A stretch of 13,365 bases of DNA from Erysipelotrichaceae bacterium (GTDB lineage Bacteria; Bacillota_I; Bacilli_A; Erysipelotrichales; Erysipelotrichaceae). Where the stretch lies: contig JANJWY010000149.1 of the NCBI GenBank assembly GCA_024709285.1, positions 1-13,365 on the forward strand, written 5' to 3'. Both the position numbers and the translations under genes were made by a program. This document shows, in pieces, positions 1 to 8,158 of this stretch (position 1 is its first letter; each line of letters opens with the position of its first letter). The notes under the pieces were generated by a model, which worked only from the letters and a program-made list of their open reading frames with translations, was not told the origin of the DNA and did no database searches.

Positions 1-2530
1 CCAGCCACTGCCGGCCAACTGACATTGAGTGAATTATATCCTGCCGAAGCAACCGAGATGACCGGTGGCATGGGCAGCGGCGTGCTCGAAGCAACCGTCG
101 AATAAGCACCGAAGACACGCGTCGTACCAACCATCCGGTAAGCACGCACTTTATAGTTATACTTCGTATTGGTGGTCAGTGAAGCATGTGTCAGCGATGT
201 CGCTGTCTGATATTTGATAAAAGAATACGTCGTACTTGTACCCTTGGAATAATAAATAGCATAGCCCGAAGCACCCTCTACCGGCTGCCATTGGACTACA
301 TTGGTATTGTAACTGGTATATCCGGCACTAACCCCGGATACCGGCAACAATGCGGTTTTCCCGCTGAACACACTGCTCAACGGACCATAGTGTTTGACAG
401 ATCCGACGGTGCGATAAGCTCGGACTTTATAGTAATACACTTTATTGAAAGAAAGCGATGCCTTGGTAAATGTCGTAGTGACGACATCCCCGACCACCGT
501 ATAAGTTCCGGTAGATGTCGTTGACTGACTGATCTCATATCCTGTTGATCCAGTCACCGCAGTCCACGTCATCGTCAGTGCAAAGACATTGCTGGCACTC
601 ACTTTCATATCGGTCGTACCGGCCGGCAATGCCCTGCCTACGCTTCTGGTCTCATTGGAATACACTTTATAGCCATCGACCAACCGATAGGCCAGTACTT
701 TGTAAGTCACATCCTGACCGGTCAGTTTTCCTGTGTCCGTATACGTCAGTGATGTGGTGTCGGCCAGCATCTTAAAGGAAGAACCTTCCAAAACATAAAG
801 CTGATAGCCCGAAGCTCCCGCAACCGCACCCCACGTTGCTCTGATCGCATCATAACCGCCGGAAGCCAACGTCAGACTTGGCGCACTTGGAACCGACTTG
901 CCCGTAGTCAAGGCAGTATGCCCGTAAATCTTGACATAGTTGACCGTCCGGTACGCACGGACTTTGACATAATATGTCCGATTGGTCTGAGTGTTGGCAA
1001 TATTGACACTCAGCGCTGTCGTCAGCGGAAGTTTGGTATAGGTACCGGTTTCACTCAGAGAATAACTGATTTCATAACCGCTGGCACCTGCCACTGCCGG
1101 ATAACTCACTTTTAAAGAATTGTAACCCGTCGAAGTGACCGTTGCTACGGGTGCAGCTGTCAGCGGTGTCGCGGATACGACACTCGAGAAAGCTCCGTAT
1201 ACTTTGGTTGTTCCGACTAAGTAATAGGCCCGGACTTTGTAATTGTATTTCGTATTGGTCGTCAGAGATGAGTGAGTATAACCTATCGTCGTCTGCGCTT
1301 TCAATAAAACATACGATGTACTGGTTCCTTTGGAATAATGAATCTCATATCCTGAAGCTAAGTCGACTTTAGCCCACTCAACCCGAGTTGAATTGTAAGA
1401 AAGATCTTTTGCGCTAGCTCCTGTAACGGTCGGAACAATCGTTTTTGCACTAATAGCCGCGCTGTACTCGCCATAATACTTCGAACCGTTAATAACGATG
1501 TACGGCCGGACGCGATAATAGTATGTCGAATTAAAGTTCAGTCCGGTTTTGACGAAGTTCAACTGTGATACGTTTGCGATCACACTGTAACCGCTGCTTG
1601 AAGAAAATGACTGACTGACCTCGTAGCCATGAGCTCCTGTTGAAGCATTCCATTTCAGCGAAACGGATGATATATCTGCATTGGTTACAGCAAAATCTGT
1701 CACCGCTGCAGGAAGTGTCATGGCAGTTGTGACCGGGGAGAAAACCGAGTACGTATAGTCGGTTAAAAACAAAACTTTGGACTTGGCTTTAAATCCTACT
1801 TGATCGCCCGGCCGAATATCCGTGAATTCAAATGACACGTAATTCGCATCGCTGACGACTTCTTCTTTGCCATTGATAATTCTGACCAAAAGATACCCGT
1901 GTGCCCCTTGCACCTGCGAAATTTCTACACGGATCGTGGTGGAATTGATCGGAATGACCGAAACCGTGGGTGCAATCGGAATAGGAACGGCACTGATCGA
2001 TGATGAATATTCGCTATACACTCGTCCATAACTTGTATCGATGGCATAGCGGACTTTATAGTAATAGGTTTTGCCGGTAAACAAACTTGAAACTGTCTGA
2101 ATCAGATTGGTACTTTCCGCAAGTACTGTAAAAGGTCCATCCGGATGTCCGGAATATGCCCATTGTACCGAAACGATTTTCGCATCAGTCGGTACCGTCA
2201 ATTGTAATGTCGTATGATTGACTGATGTGACAGCAGCATTTGTCAGAGGATCCGGCCGGGTCTGACCGATGACCGTCTCACTGAAAGGACCGTAACTGGT
2301 CGTTTCATCAGTGATTACGTATGCCCGGACTTTGTAATAAGTCGGCTGAAAAAGTGTGCGCCCGATATCCACATAGCTGCTCGCAGATAAAGAAGAAACA
2401 TCGGCAATTTTCTCGTAGTCTCCGTCAATGGATGTCGATCGGTAAATTTCATACCCGGTGGCCAGAAGTACTTTCGACCACTGAAGTTTAAGCTTGTCTG
2501 ATGTTAAAGAAGTGACTGTCAGCGACTGTA
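1..2530 (-). repeat. Tandem fibronectin type III domains within the subtilase-like protein
   Basis: About ten consecutive FN3 units of roughly 90 residues are visible in the minus-strand translation, the tenth cut by the window edge. Each has the pattern V.W..V.GA.GYEI early and YYYKVRAY later, then Y(G/S). Approximate nucleotide spans are 2530-2262, 2260-1985, 1985-1718, 1715-1445, 1440-1165, 1163-890, 889-626, 625-345, 344-80 and 79-1. Units are not all equally related: similarity recurs every fourth domain, with identical anchors exactly 1086 nt apart (165 and 1251; 31 and 1117; 246 and 1332). This suggests past duplication of a four-domain block. Such arrays act as spacers or ligand-binding stalks in secreted bacterial proteins. 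Confidence 0.88.
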
Positions 2531-5500
2531 CCTGGGTTTCGTCAATGGCATAATTAAACGGCTCACCTGTGATATTCAGACGAACGGTATCTTTGTGAAG
2601 GCCGTCAAAAGATTCGACGGTAATCGACACTGCACCTGTTGATAAGATTTCAAAACTTGCCACCGCACAGGCAAATTCAACTGCTTCCTCTGTGCACATC
2701 ATACTGCCTGAATCCGAAACCGGCCGTATCACAGCGGTATCCGATACAATATATCGATAGCGGATGTCAAAGGGTCGGTTGGGCTGAAAACGGCCATTGA
2801 CATTCAAGATGTTTTCATTGATGGAAACATCGGTAATGGTGATCGACTGAATCGAAACAGGAATTTCAGCGGCAAAGAGGTTTTCATTTTTATAGAAAAC
2901 GTACTCCGACTCAAGGGCGAATGTTTGAACAGACCCTTGATATACGATGCGCCGATAGAACTGAACATCGATTCCCGCCGGAATACCCAGATTCTGACGA
3001 TAAACTTCCTTCATCTCTGCAACGCTCATCACCTGACCGTAAGTACCGTAAAGTGTAAAGGCTGCATTTGTGATTACGCCATTGCGCTCAACCGAAACCT
3101 GATTGCCAAACAGCTGAGGATCAACGTGCACCATGGTCGAAGCAGATAACCCATTGGGACTGTTTACCGTAATTTCTGAGATTCCTATGCCTTTGATTTT
3201 CAGATTTCCTTGATTGTCCACAGTGACTGCACTTGGATTCGATGACTGCCAAATCAAGTCAGTCTCATTGGATGATGCCGGCTCTTTGATCAGTTTCAGC
3301 ACTTGTGTAAATTCACTGCCCGAATAGTAATATGTATATTTTGATTGTTCAAAACGGATAGCGGTCAGCGGTTCGACAACTTTGACCGTAATAATATCTG
3401 ATGAAAAGCCGTCTTGCGAAGTCGCCCTTATGGTCGTAATGCCTATCTTGTTGGCTGTAACATATCCGTTGGCATCCATGGAAACAACAGAACTGTCACC
3501 CACCTGCCAAATGATATTTTTATAGGTCGTGTTGGATGGGGTCAATGTGGCATTAAGCTGCACGGACTGACCGACATAGAAGTTGACCTGTGTTGGGGAA
3601 ATCGTTAATGATGTCGAAAGTATTCCGGCACGGATGATCCGCGATTCAGTCATGTTCGTGGCGGTATGTTTCATCGAAATACGGGCTTCCCCCGCGGCTT
3701 TGGGCAAGATGTTTCCGCTGGCGTCAACCGTAGCGACGGTCGTGTTGGATGATGTATAAGTAAAACTTGCATTGTTGGCAACGGCCGGATACAAAGATAC
3801 ATTGAACTTCTGCGGCTGATTGATTTGCATATAAATGATATCCGGATCGTTGATGTTGAAGTTAATCAGTCGATTGGATACGACGACCTTGCGACGGTAT
3901 AGAACCGATGAATCTGTGGCGGTAAACCGCAATGTGGTTGAACCATCGATCAACCCTTTGAAATTAACGAAATAAGTGTAATAGGTGACATCGTTGATTT
4001 TCGTAGTATGATGCAAAGATGATGTAAGAGATAATACCGAGGTGCTGTCGACCGAGAACTTGCCCGGCTTGTCAAATGTAAAATATGTTTCGAAATAATC
4101 ATTCTTGAGAATTGTGATTTCTGCGCCATATACGCCCAAATGAATCAATCCATTACCCGTTGCAGAATCATATCCGGTCGAATAAAGATCAAATGATTTT
4201 GCTTTCATGGCATCGATCAGCTGTAAGCGGGTAAGTGACCGGTTGTTAGACCACATCAAAGCCGCGATTGCGCCGATATGCGGTGCAGCTGCACTTGTTC
4301 CGCAAAAGTCAGTTGGAAAACCTCCGGATCCGGAAACACGAACACAGTCAACTCCGGTAAAGTCCGGCTTGCTGCGAGTCGTACCATTGACCATTGTGAA
4401 TGGTCCCTGTGATGAATACGGACTTTGCATGGAGAATGTCGGATCGGAGGTAGCGGCGACTGATAATACGCTGGCCGCTGTAGAGTGTCCGAAAGTAGAG
4501 TCTGCGCGGGTTCCGTAATTAGCAACGGTGGCTCCACCAAACAAATATATTTCAAATGTTACATTGCTGTGTGCGGTTTCACTGTAAACCGTAACATACT
4601 GCATGATTTGGCTGCTGCTGGTATTAATAAGTTCGACATATTCAAGGGGTGAATAACCTGCACCCAACTGATAACTGTCAGAAATATGACAATACGAAGT
4701 AGTATTGTCTGAACAAACAGCCAACTCGATATCCTTAGCTGAGTTGTTAAATGGTTCATTCCATTGCAACATGACCAATACCCTGGACATAGGCTCAATG
4801 ATAATCGGCATGCGCTGTACACCGCTGACAGCGGTGGTAAAATCATGTTCGTAAACATTATTGCTCAGCACCGGCCGATATGTGCTCTGTGCATGATTCT
4901 GAGCATAGTTTCCTGCCGAGGACACATATAACAGTCCAGTCGATGCAACGAGCTCATTGATACGTTTGGCAATGATACTGTCCTCAAAGAACGGTTCATC
5001 CAGGTAGACGACATCATCAATGATGATATTGACTCCCTGCGCCGCCAATGCGTTTATAGCATCGATGAAATCAAGCGAGCTGTTACCGAAATCGTGAAAG
5101 AACAGTTGGGCGTTTGGTGCCATATCGTGAACGATTTCTAGCATGGCCGTTCCTTCCGCTCCGCCAAAACGGTCGTTTAAGACTACGATATTGGAAGGCA
5201 GTTCTCCATTTGCGATGGCATCGGACAAGCCGCTGACACCATCAGAAATAACGCCGATTTTAATACCGTCACCGGCTTTACTGTTAAGTTTCAGGTAAGT
5301 TTCAATTCCGTGACCATCAAGATCATTGAATCCTTCCGTCAATCCATAACCCCTATTGACCACAGGCTTCATGACTTCACGAATGGATACGACGTGCGGA
5401 TTGTTGACCAACCCCTCAATCGCTTTCGCCGGTAAAATCATTTCGGCCAATCCGAATTCTTCATTCAGATTTTCCAGTCTGCCCAGTTTTCCCAAGGCTT

Positions 5501-5759
5501 CCAGAACAGATGGATGTGAGAACTCGATGTATACGTGCAGGCGTTCGGTATCTTTTTTAACCCGCTCGATACCTTTGGTTGTTACATTGTATTCGTTCAG
5601 TGCACTGTTGATTGATGGTCCCAGTTTGGCATTGGTTTTCTCAGTAACTTTCGAAAAAAAACCGCCTTTCGCCGCCACTTGGATGTTGGTCGGAAAAGAC
5701 GAAAATATCAGTGAAAGAGTGATCAATGACATCAGGAAAGATCGTTTTATTATGTTCAT
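1..5759 (-). CDS. Giant secreted S8/S53-like subtilase with Ig-like and FN3 repeats (3' end outside window)
   Basis: The frame stays open from ATG 5759 to the window edge, 1919 codons, so the C-terminus is missing. The start follows a GGGGGA ribosome site about 9 nt upstream. Residues 1-30 form a signal peptide (basic MNIIKRS, hydrophobic core, VAA-type cleavage). Residues about 70-130 resemble an I9-type propeptide. The protease domain is about 140-530: Asp173 in VISDG, Glu202 in EGTAM, Asp248/Asp249, Asn284 in SSAGN and Ser489 in GTSAAAPH. Glu202 occupies the position of the HGT histidine of S8 enzymes, as in the S53-like subgroup of the S8/S53 superfamily. A beta-rich insert (about 310-430) separates Asn284 and Ser489. 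Three Big_2-like Ig domains follow (about 630-705, 715-795, 797-878), then an unassigned part (about 880-1075), then FN3 repeats to the edge. The likely role is an extracellular protease or adhesin. Surface anchoring cannot be judged here. The gene has its own promoter. Confidence 0.93.
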   Translation of the reverse strand, partial: MNIIKRSFLMSLITLSLIFSSFPTNIQVAAKGGFFSKVTEKTNAKLGPSINSALNEYNVTTKGIERVKKDTERLHVYIEFSHPSVLEALGKLGRLENLNEEFGLAEMILPAKAIEGLVNNPHVVSIREVMKPVVNRGYGLTEGFNDLDGHGIETYLKLNSKAGDGIKIGVISDGVSGLSDAIANGELPSNIVVLNDRFGGAEGTAMLEIVHDMAPNAQLFFHDFGNSSLDFIDAINALAAQGVNIIIDDVVYLDEPFFEDSIIAKRINELVASTGLLYVSSAGNYAQNHAQSTYRPVLSNNVYEHDFTTAVSGVQRMPIIIEPMSRVLVMLQWNEPFNNSAKDIELAVCSDNTTSYCHISDSYQLGAGYSPLEYVELINTSSSQIMQYVTVYSETAHSNVTFEIYLFGGATVANYGTRADSTFGHSTAASVLSVAATSDPTFSMQSPYSSQGPFTMVNGTTRSKPDFTGVDCVRVSGSGGFPTDFCGTSAAAPHIGAIAALMWSNNRSLTRLQLIDAMKAKSFDLYSTGYDSATGNGLIHLGVYGAEITILKNDYFETYFTFDKPGKFSVDSTSVLSLTSSLHHTTKINDVTYYTYFVNFKGLIDGSTTLRFTATDSSVLYRRKVVVSNRLINFNINDPDIIYMQINQPQKFNVSLYPAVANNASFTYTSSNTTVATVDASGNILPKAAGEARISMKHTATNMTESRIIRAGILSTSLTISPTQVNFYVGQSVQLNATLTPSNTTYKNIIWQVGDSSVVSMDANGYVTANKIGITTIRATSQDGFSSDIITVKVVEPLTAIRFEQSKYTYYYSGSEFTQVLKLIKEPASSNETDLIWQSSNPSAVTVDNQGNLKIKGIGISEITVNSPNGLSASTMVHVDPQLFGNQVSVERNGVITNAAFTLYGTYGQVMSVAEMKEVYRQNLGIPAGIDVQFYRRIVYQGSVQTFALESEYVFYKNENLFAAEIPVSIQSITITDVSINENILNVNGRFQPNRPFDIRYRYIVSDTAVIRPVSDSGSMMCTEEAVEFACAVASFEILSTGAVSITVESFDGLHKDTVRLNITGEPFNYAIDETQVQSLTVTSLTSDKLKLQWSKVLLATGYEIYRSTSIDGDYEKIADVSSLSASSYVDIGRTLFQPTYYKVRAYVITDETTSYGPFSETVIGQTRPDPLTNAAVTSVNHTTLQLTVPTDAKIVSVQWAYSGHPDGPFTVLAESTNLIQTVSSLFTGKTYYYKVRYAIDTSYGRVYSEYSSSISAVPIPIAPTVSVIPINSTTIRVEISQVQGAHGYLLVRIINGKEEVVSDANYVSFEFTDIRPGDQVGFKAKSKVLFLTDYTYSVFSPVTTAMTLPAAVTDFAVTNADISSVSLKWNASTGAHGYEVSQSFSSSSGYSVIANVSQLNFVKTGLNFNSTYYYRVRPYIVINGSKYYGEYSAAISAKTIVPTVTGASAKDLSYNSTRVEWAKVDLASGYEIHYSKGTSTSYVLLKAQTTIGYTHSSLTTNTKYNYKVRAYYLVGTTKVYGAFSSVVSATPLTAAPVATVTSTGYNSLKVSYPAVAGASGYEISYSLSETGTYTKLPLTTALSVNIANTQTNRTYYVKVRAYRTVNYVKIYGHTALTTGKSVPSAPSLTLASGGYDAIRATWGAVAGASGYQLYVLEGSSFKMLADTTSLTYTDTGKLTGQDVTYKVLAYRLVDGYKVYSNETRSVGRALPAGTTDMKVSASNVFALTMTWTAVTGSTGYEISQSTTSTGTYTVVGDVVTTTFTKASLSFNKVYYYKVRAYRTVGSVKHYGPLSSVFSGKTALLPVSGVSAGYTSYNTNVVQWQPVEGASGYAIYYSKGTSTTYSFIKYQTATSLTHASLTTNTKYNYKVRAYRMVGTTRVFGAYSTVASSTPLPMPPVISVASAGYNSLNVSWPAVA

Positions 5760-5787
5760 ATGTGTTATCCCCCGCATATTTAATTTG

Positions 5788-5816
5788 ATTGTATAGTAAT
5801 GGCAATTACTTTGCAA
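5788..5816 (-). promoter_or_regulatory. Sigma-A-type promoter of the giant protease gene, with inverted repeat in the spacer
   Basis: Read on minus, TTGCAA (5816-5811) and TACAAT (5793-5788) are separated by 17 nt, a close match to the housekeeping consensus, about 30 nt before the start codon. The spacer contains AGTAAT-N4-ATTACT (5795-5810), an inverted repeat that would suit a repressor or activator. The promoter assignment is inference from sequence match and position. Confidence 0.6.
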
Positions 5817-5846
5817 TACAGTGTTTATTATTTTATGGACAAACGC

Positions 5847-5870
5847 AAAAAAGTCAGCATTTCTGCTGAC
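5847..5870 (-). terminator. Rho-independent terminator after the Fe-S protein gene
   Basis: On minus the sequence is GTCAGCA-AGAA-style hairpin: a 7-bp stem (GTCAGCA/TGCTGAC) with a 4-nt loop at 5853-5870, followed by six T (plus-strand A run 5847-5852). It starts 6 nt past the stop codon of the Fe-S gene and separates that unit from the protease promoter. Confidence 0.85.
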
Positions 5871-5875
5871 AATTT

Positions 5876-7129
5876 CTATATTTTTGCGGTCAGTTTAGCC
5901 AAATACTTTGATCGGATTTGCTGGTTGGCCAACAGCTGTTTGGCGGGCGGTAAGGCAAGGATGGCATTGACCACCGCTGCCATGATCCGATGTGATGCCA
6001 GTGAGCTGTTATCAAACATCAGATCGCCCAACATTCCTTTGTCTATGGCCATCAATACGATGCGATGAACACTGTTGACCGGAGTGATCATCCGCGACGG
6101 TTTGGCAATAAGTTTCATTGCATCAAAAGAGCAGTTGCGCACACATACCCCACAGCCCAGACACATATCGACATCCAAAGTTATCTTGCCTTCCGCTTCA
6201 CTCAAGGCTTCCATCGGACATACCGCCACACAAGATCCGCATAGCGTACACGTTTCGACATCTATCGAGGGCAGAAAGTTGGTCGTTGAGATGGTAGCGC
6301 TGGTACCGAATTTCTTGGCTGCCAACAAAGCCTCACAACAGCACCCGCAACAATTGCATATAAAAGCCACATTGTTTTGACTGTTCTCACCGATTTGAAC
6401 CAGGTTGTGCTGATAAGCGACATCCAATAAGTCCAGACATTCTTCTTTCTCTACCCTGCGCGCATATCCGGCACGGATCAAAGAATCCGCCACATTGCCA
6501 AAGGTCATGCATATTTCTTTGGGAGCATCACAGTCTTTGCCGACGTGTTCCATTTTATGACGGCAATAACAAACACCAATGCCGATATGCTCCGCCGAGT
6601 TGATGACATGGGTAGCCCTTTCGTAGTCCATGATTTCCAAAATATCACTTGTATTAGTTGCAAGAGCTTCCTCATTCACAAAGGCGCGTACGATTTTGGT
6701 GTCTGAACCGAAAAACAGATTGCGCACGAAATCCTCTTCGACATTCATGTATTGATATAACAGCTGTCCTAAGCTGTGCTGATCGATGTCTTCGCGGATG
6801 CGCATCATGGAAAATTCGATCCAGCCGGCCATGGGTGGCGGCAGTGCATAATAAGCTATGCCATCTTTGACCCAGTCGATCAAAATCGCCCGTGAGGCCA
6901 ATCCATCGAGGATCGCTTCGCATTCTTCTGTCGTTTTTCCGGTGCGTTTGGCGGCGATATCCGCAGTGAATGCCTGTATGGGCAAAAGGGAAACAAACTG
7001 CGCTTCCTCTTCGCTGAAAAGGATGCTTAGAAGTTTGTAGAGGGTTTCACTGGGTGGTGCTCCCTGTGGAAAGCGGTTGAGTCGTGCTACCAGATTCTCA
7101 TAATGATTTCGTGATGTGATGTGTCCCAT
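5876..7129 (-). CDS. 4Fe-4S dicluster (polyferredoxin-like) protein with extra cysteine clusters
   Basis: This 417-residue protein starts at ATG 7129 after AGGAGA with 5-nt spacing. Residues about 30-100 are helical and could form a winged-helix-like N-terminal domain (inference). A first cysteine set is C187-x-C189, C200 and C207. A dense cluster reads CNCCGCCC (residues 258-265). Two classical ferredoxin motifs follow, C294-x2-C297-x2-C300-x3-C304-P and C323-x2-C326-x2-C329-x3-C333, each expected to hold a [4Fe-4S] cluster. No signal peptide or clear membrane segment is visible, so it is probably a cytoplasmic electron carrier or a subunit of a redox enzyme. Its partner is unknown and no oxidoreductase gene is nearby. 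The antitoxin stop codon lies inside its ribosome site, so the gene can be read from the toxin-antitoxin transcript. Base composition is visibly richer in G+C than in the two preceding genes. Confidence 0.9.
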   Translation of the reverse strand: MGHITSRNHYENLVARLNRFPQGAPPSETLYKLLSILFSEEEAQFVSLLPIQAFTADIAAKRTGKTTEECEAILDGLASRAILIDWVKDGIAYYALPPPMAGWIEFSMMRIREDIDQHSLGQLLYQYMNVEEDFVRNLFFGSDTKIVRAFVNEEALATNTSDILEIMDYERATHVINSAEHIGIGVCYCRHKMEHVGKDCDAPKEICMTFGNVADSLIRAGYARRVEKEECLDLLDVAYQHNLVQIGENSQNNVAFICNCCGCCCEALLAAKKFGTSATISTTNFLPSIDVETCTLCGSCVAVCPMEALSEAEGKITLDVDMCLGCGVCVRNCSFDAMKLIAKPSRMITPVNSVHRIVLMAIDKGMLGDLMFDNSSLASHRIMAAVVNAILALPPAKQLLANQQIRSKYLAKLTAKI

Positions 7130-7138
7130 GAGTTTCTC

Positions 7139-8158
7139 CTATCGTGTGTTAAGCTCTAAATCACATGCGATACGGTAAGATAATAAATCGACTGATTTAT
7201 CCTTGGAAGGACCTGTTCGGACTCTGATTTTTGCGATTAATTCCTCAATATCGGATTTTTGTGACTTAGCAATTACAGAATCCAGAACATTTATTTCAGT
7301 TATATCCAATAAGTCAAATTTTACACCAGAATCAGGCTCAATGACATACTTCGAATAATCATTTTCCATAATTTCCTTAATGTGAATTCTTTCGAGATGA
7401 AAAATTTCCTCGTGACCTTTGGGTAAAATGGTATTTTGATTGAAATGATAGGCCAGACCTGTAATCCCTTGATCGTATGTACAGAAGTGCAGAAAATCTG
7501 CAAAAAGTAATAACTTTATGGCTTTGTTTTTGGATAGATCCGGAACTTTCGTGGCCAAGTAGTTAATCACAAATGTAAGTCTGTCCGGATCTAGCCGTAT
7601 ATTTCCCACTTGATCATTTATGTCAATATCATAGTACTCCAAATACAAGGACTTCTCTGAAAATTTCAAATTCGCTTCGCGCTGATATTTCTTTAATGAC
7701 AACAGGTATTTGTTCATGTGTTTTTGGTCGATTTCCGCTTTGCTTCGCAGAACAAAATCAAAAAACCACAATGGATCTATATCAATTTTACGCAACACAT
7801 CATCATGCACTTTATCCTGAATGCTGACAGTCTCATATCGGGTGATTGTTTTTTTCCCCCAACCTAACACCACAGCCAATGCTTCCTGAGAAATTTTGTA
7901 TTTTTCTCGAATGGCTTTAATCTCTTCTGAGGTCAGTAATCCTATTGATTTTCGATATGCATCTTTTAATCGAATACTGTTATTTTTGAGCTGTTTTTCA
8001 TTTGCCCATTGAACTTCATGAATTTCACAGTAATCATACTGAGCATGATACGTAATTTTTTGATGTTGGAAAACATCTTCCTGTTGTACTTCAACTTGAA
8101 GGATTTCGTGTTTATTCAGACATATCGGGCAAAACGCAAAGGAACTATTTTTTTTCAT
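7139..8158 (-). CDS. Antitoxin/transcriptional regulator: zinc-ribbon, MqsA-type HTH and Panacea (SocA/DUF4065-like) domain
   Basis: The best start is ATG 8158 (MKKNSS), with AGGTGG 4 nt upstream; an in-frame ATG at 8182 lacks such a site. The 339-residue product has an N-terminal zinc-ribbon-like part (C10-x2-C13, with C44 and H47 as likely further ligands). An Xre/MqsA-type helix-turn-helix follows at about 75-112 (ISQEALAVVLGWGKKTITRYE region). About 195-285 resembles the Panacea/SocA/DUF4065 fold, with KAIKLLLFADFLHF and ITGLAYHFNQNTILPKG. Panacea domains are known to neutralise many unrelated toxins, while the HTH would bind the operon operator. The start overlaps the 3' end of the toxin gene by 14 nt, implying coupled translation. 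The stop is 9 nt before the Fe-S gene. The gene is AT-rich compared with its neighbours, consistent with horizontal acquisition. Confidence 0.8.
   Translation of the reverse strand: MKKNSSFAFCPICLNKHEILQVEVQQEDVFQHQKITYHAQYDYCEIHEVQWANEKQLKNNSIRLKDAYRKSIGLLTSEEIKAIREKYKISQEALAVVLGWGKKTITRYETVSIQDKVHDDVLRKIDIDPLWFFDFVLRSKAEIDQKHMNKYLLSLKKYQREANLKFSEKSLYLEYYDIDINDQVGNIRLDPDRLTFVINYLATKVPDLSKNKAIKLLLFADFLHFCTYDQGITGLAYHFNQNTILPKGHEEIFHLERIHIKEIMENDYSKYVIEPDSGVKFDLLDITEINVLDSVIAKSQKSDIEELIAKIRVRTGPSKDKSVDLLSYRIACDLELNTR

Noticed and set aside
1..2530. Regular repeats that might suggest a CRISPR array or satellite DNA
   Set aside because: The period is about 270 nt, copies are diverged, and the repeats encode FN3 domains in one open frame.
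186..4518. Several plus-strand open frames of 60-110 codons opposite the FN3, Ig-like and protease coding region (for example 186-524, 4207-4518)
   Set aside because: They are antisense to a continuous minus-strand protein with recognisable domains, have no convincing ribosome sites, and their translations show no protein-like pattern.
4256..4858. Two minus-strand open frames of 99 codons (4256-4555 and 4559-4858)
   Set aside because: They are in a different frame from the protease, which is intact across this stretch and contains the conserved Asn284 and Ser489 motifs.
6672..6923. Open frames on both strands inside the Fe-S gene (6672-6923 minus, 6658-6870 plus)
   Set aside because: They are shadows of the intact 417-residue protein whose cysteine motifs fix the true frame.
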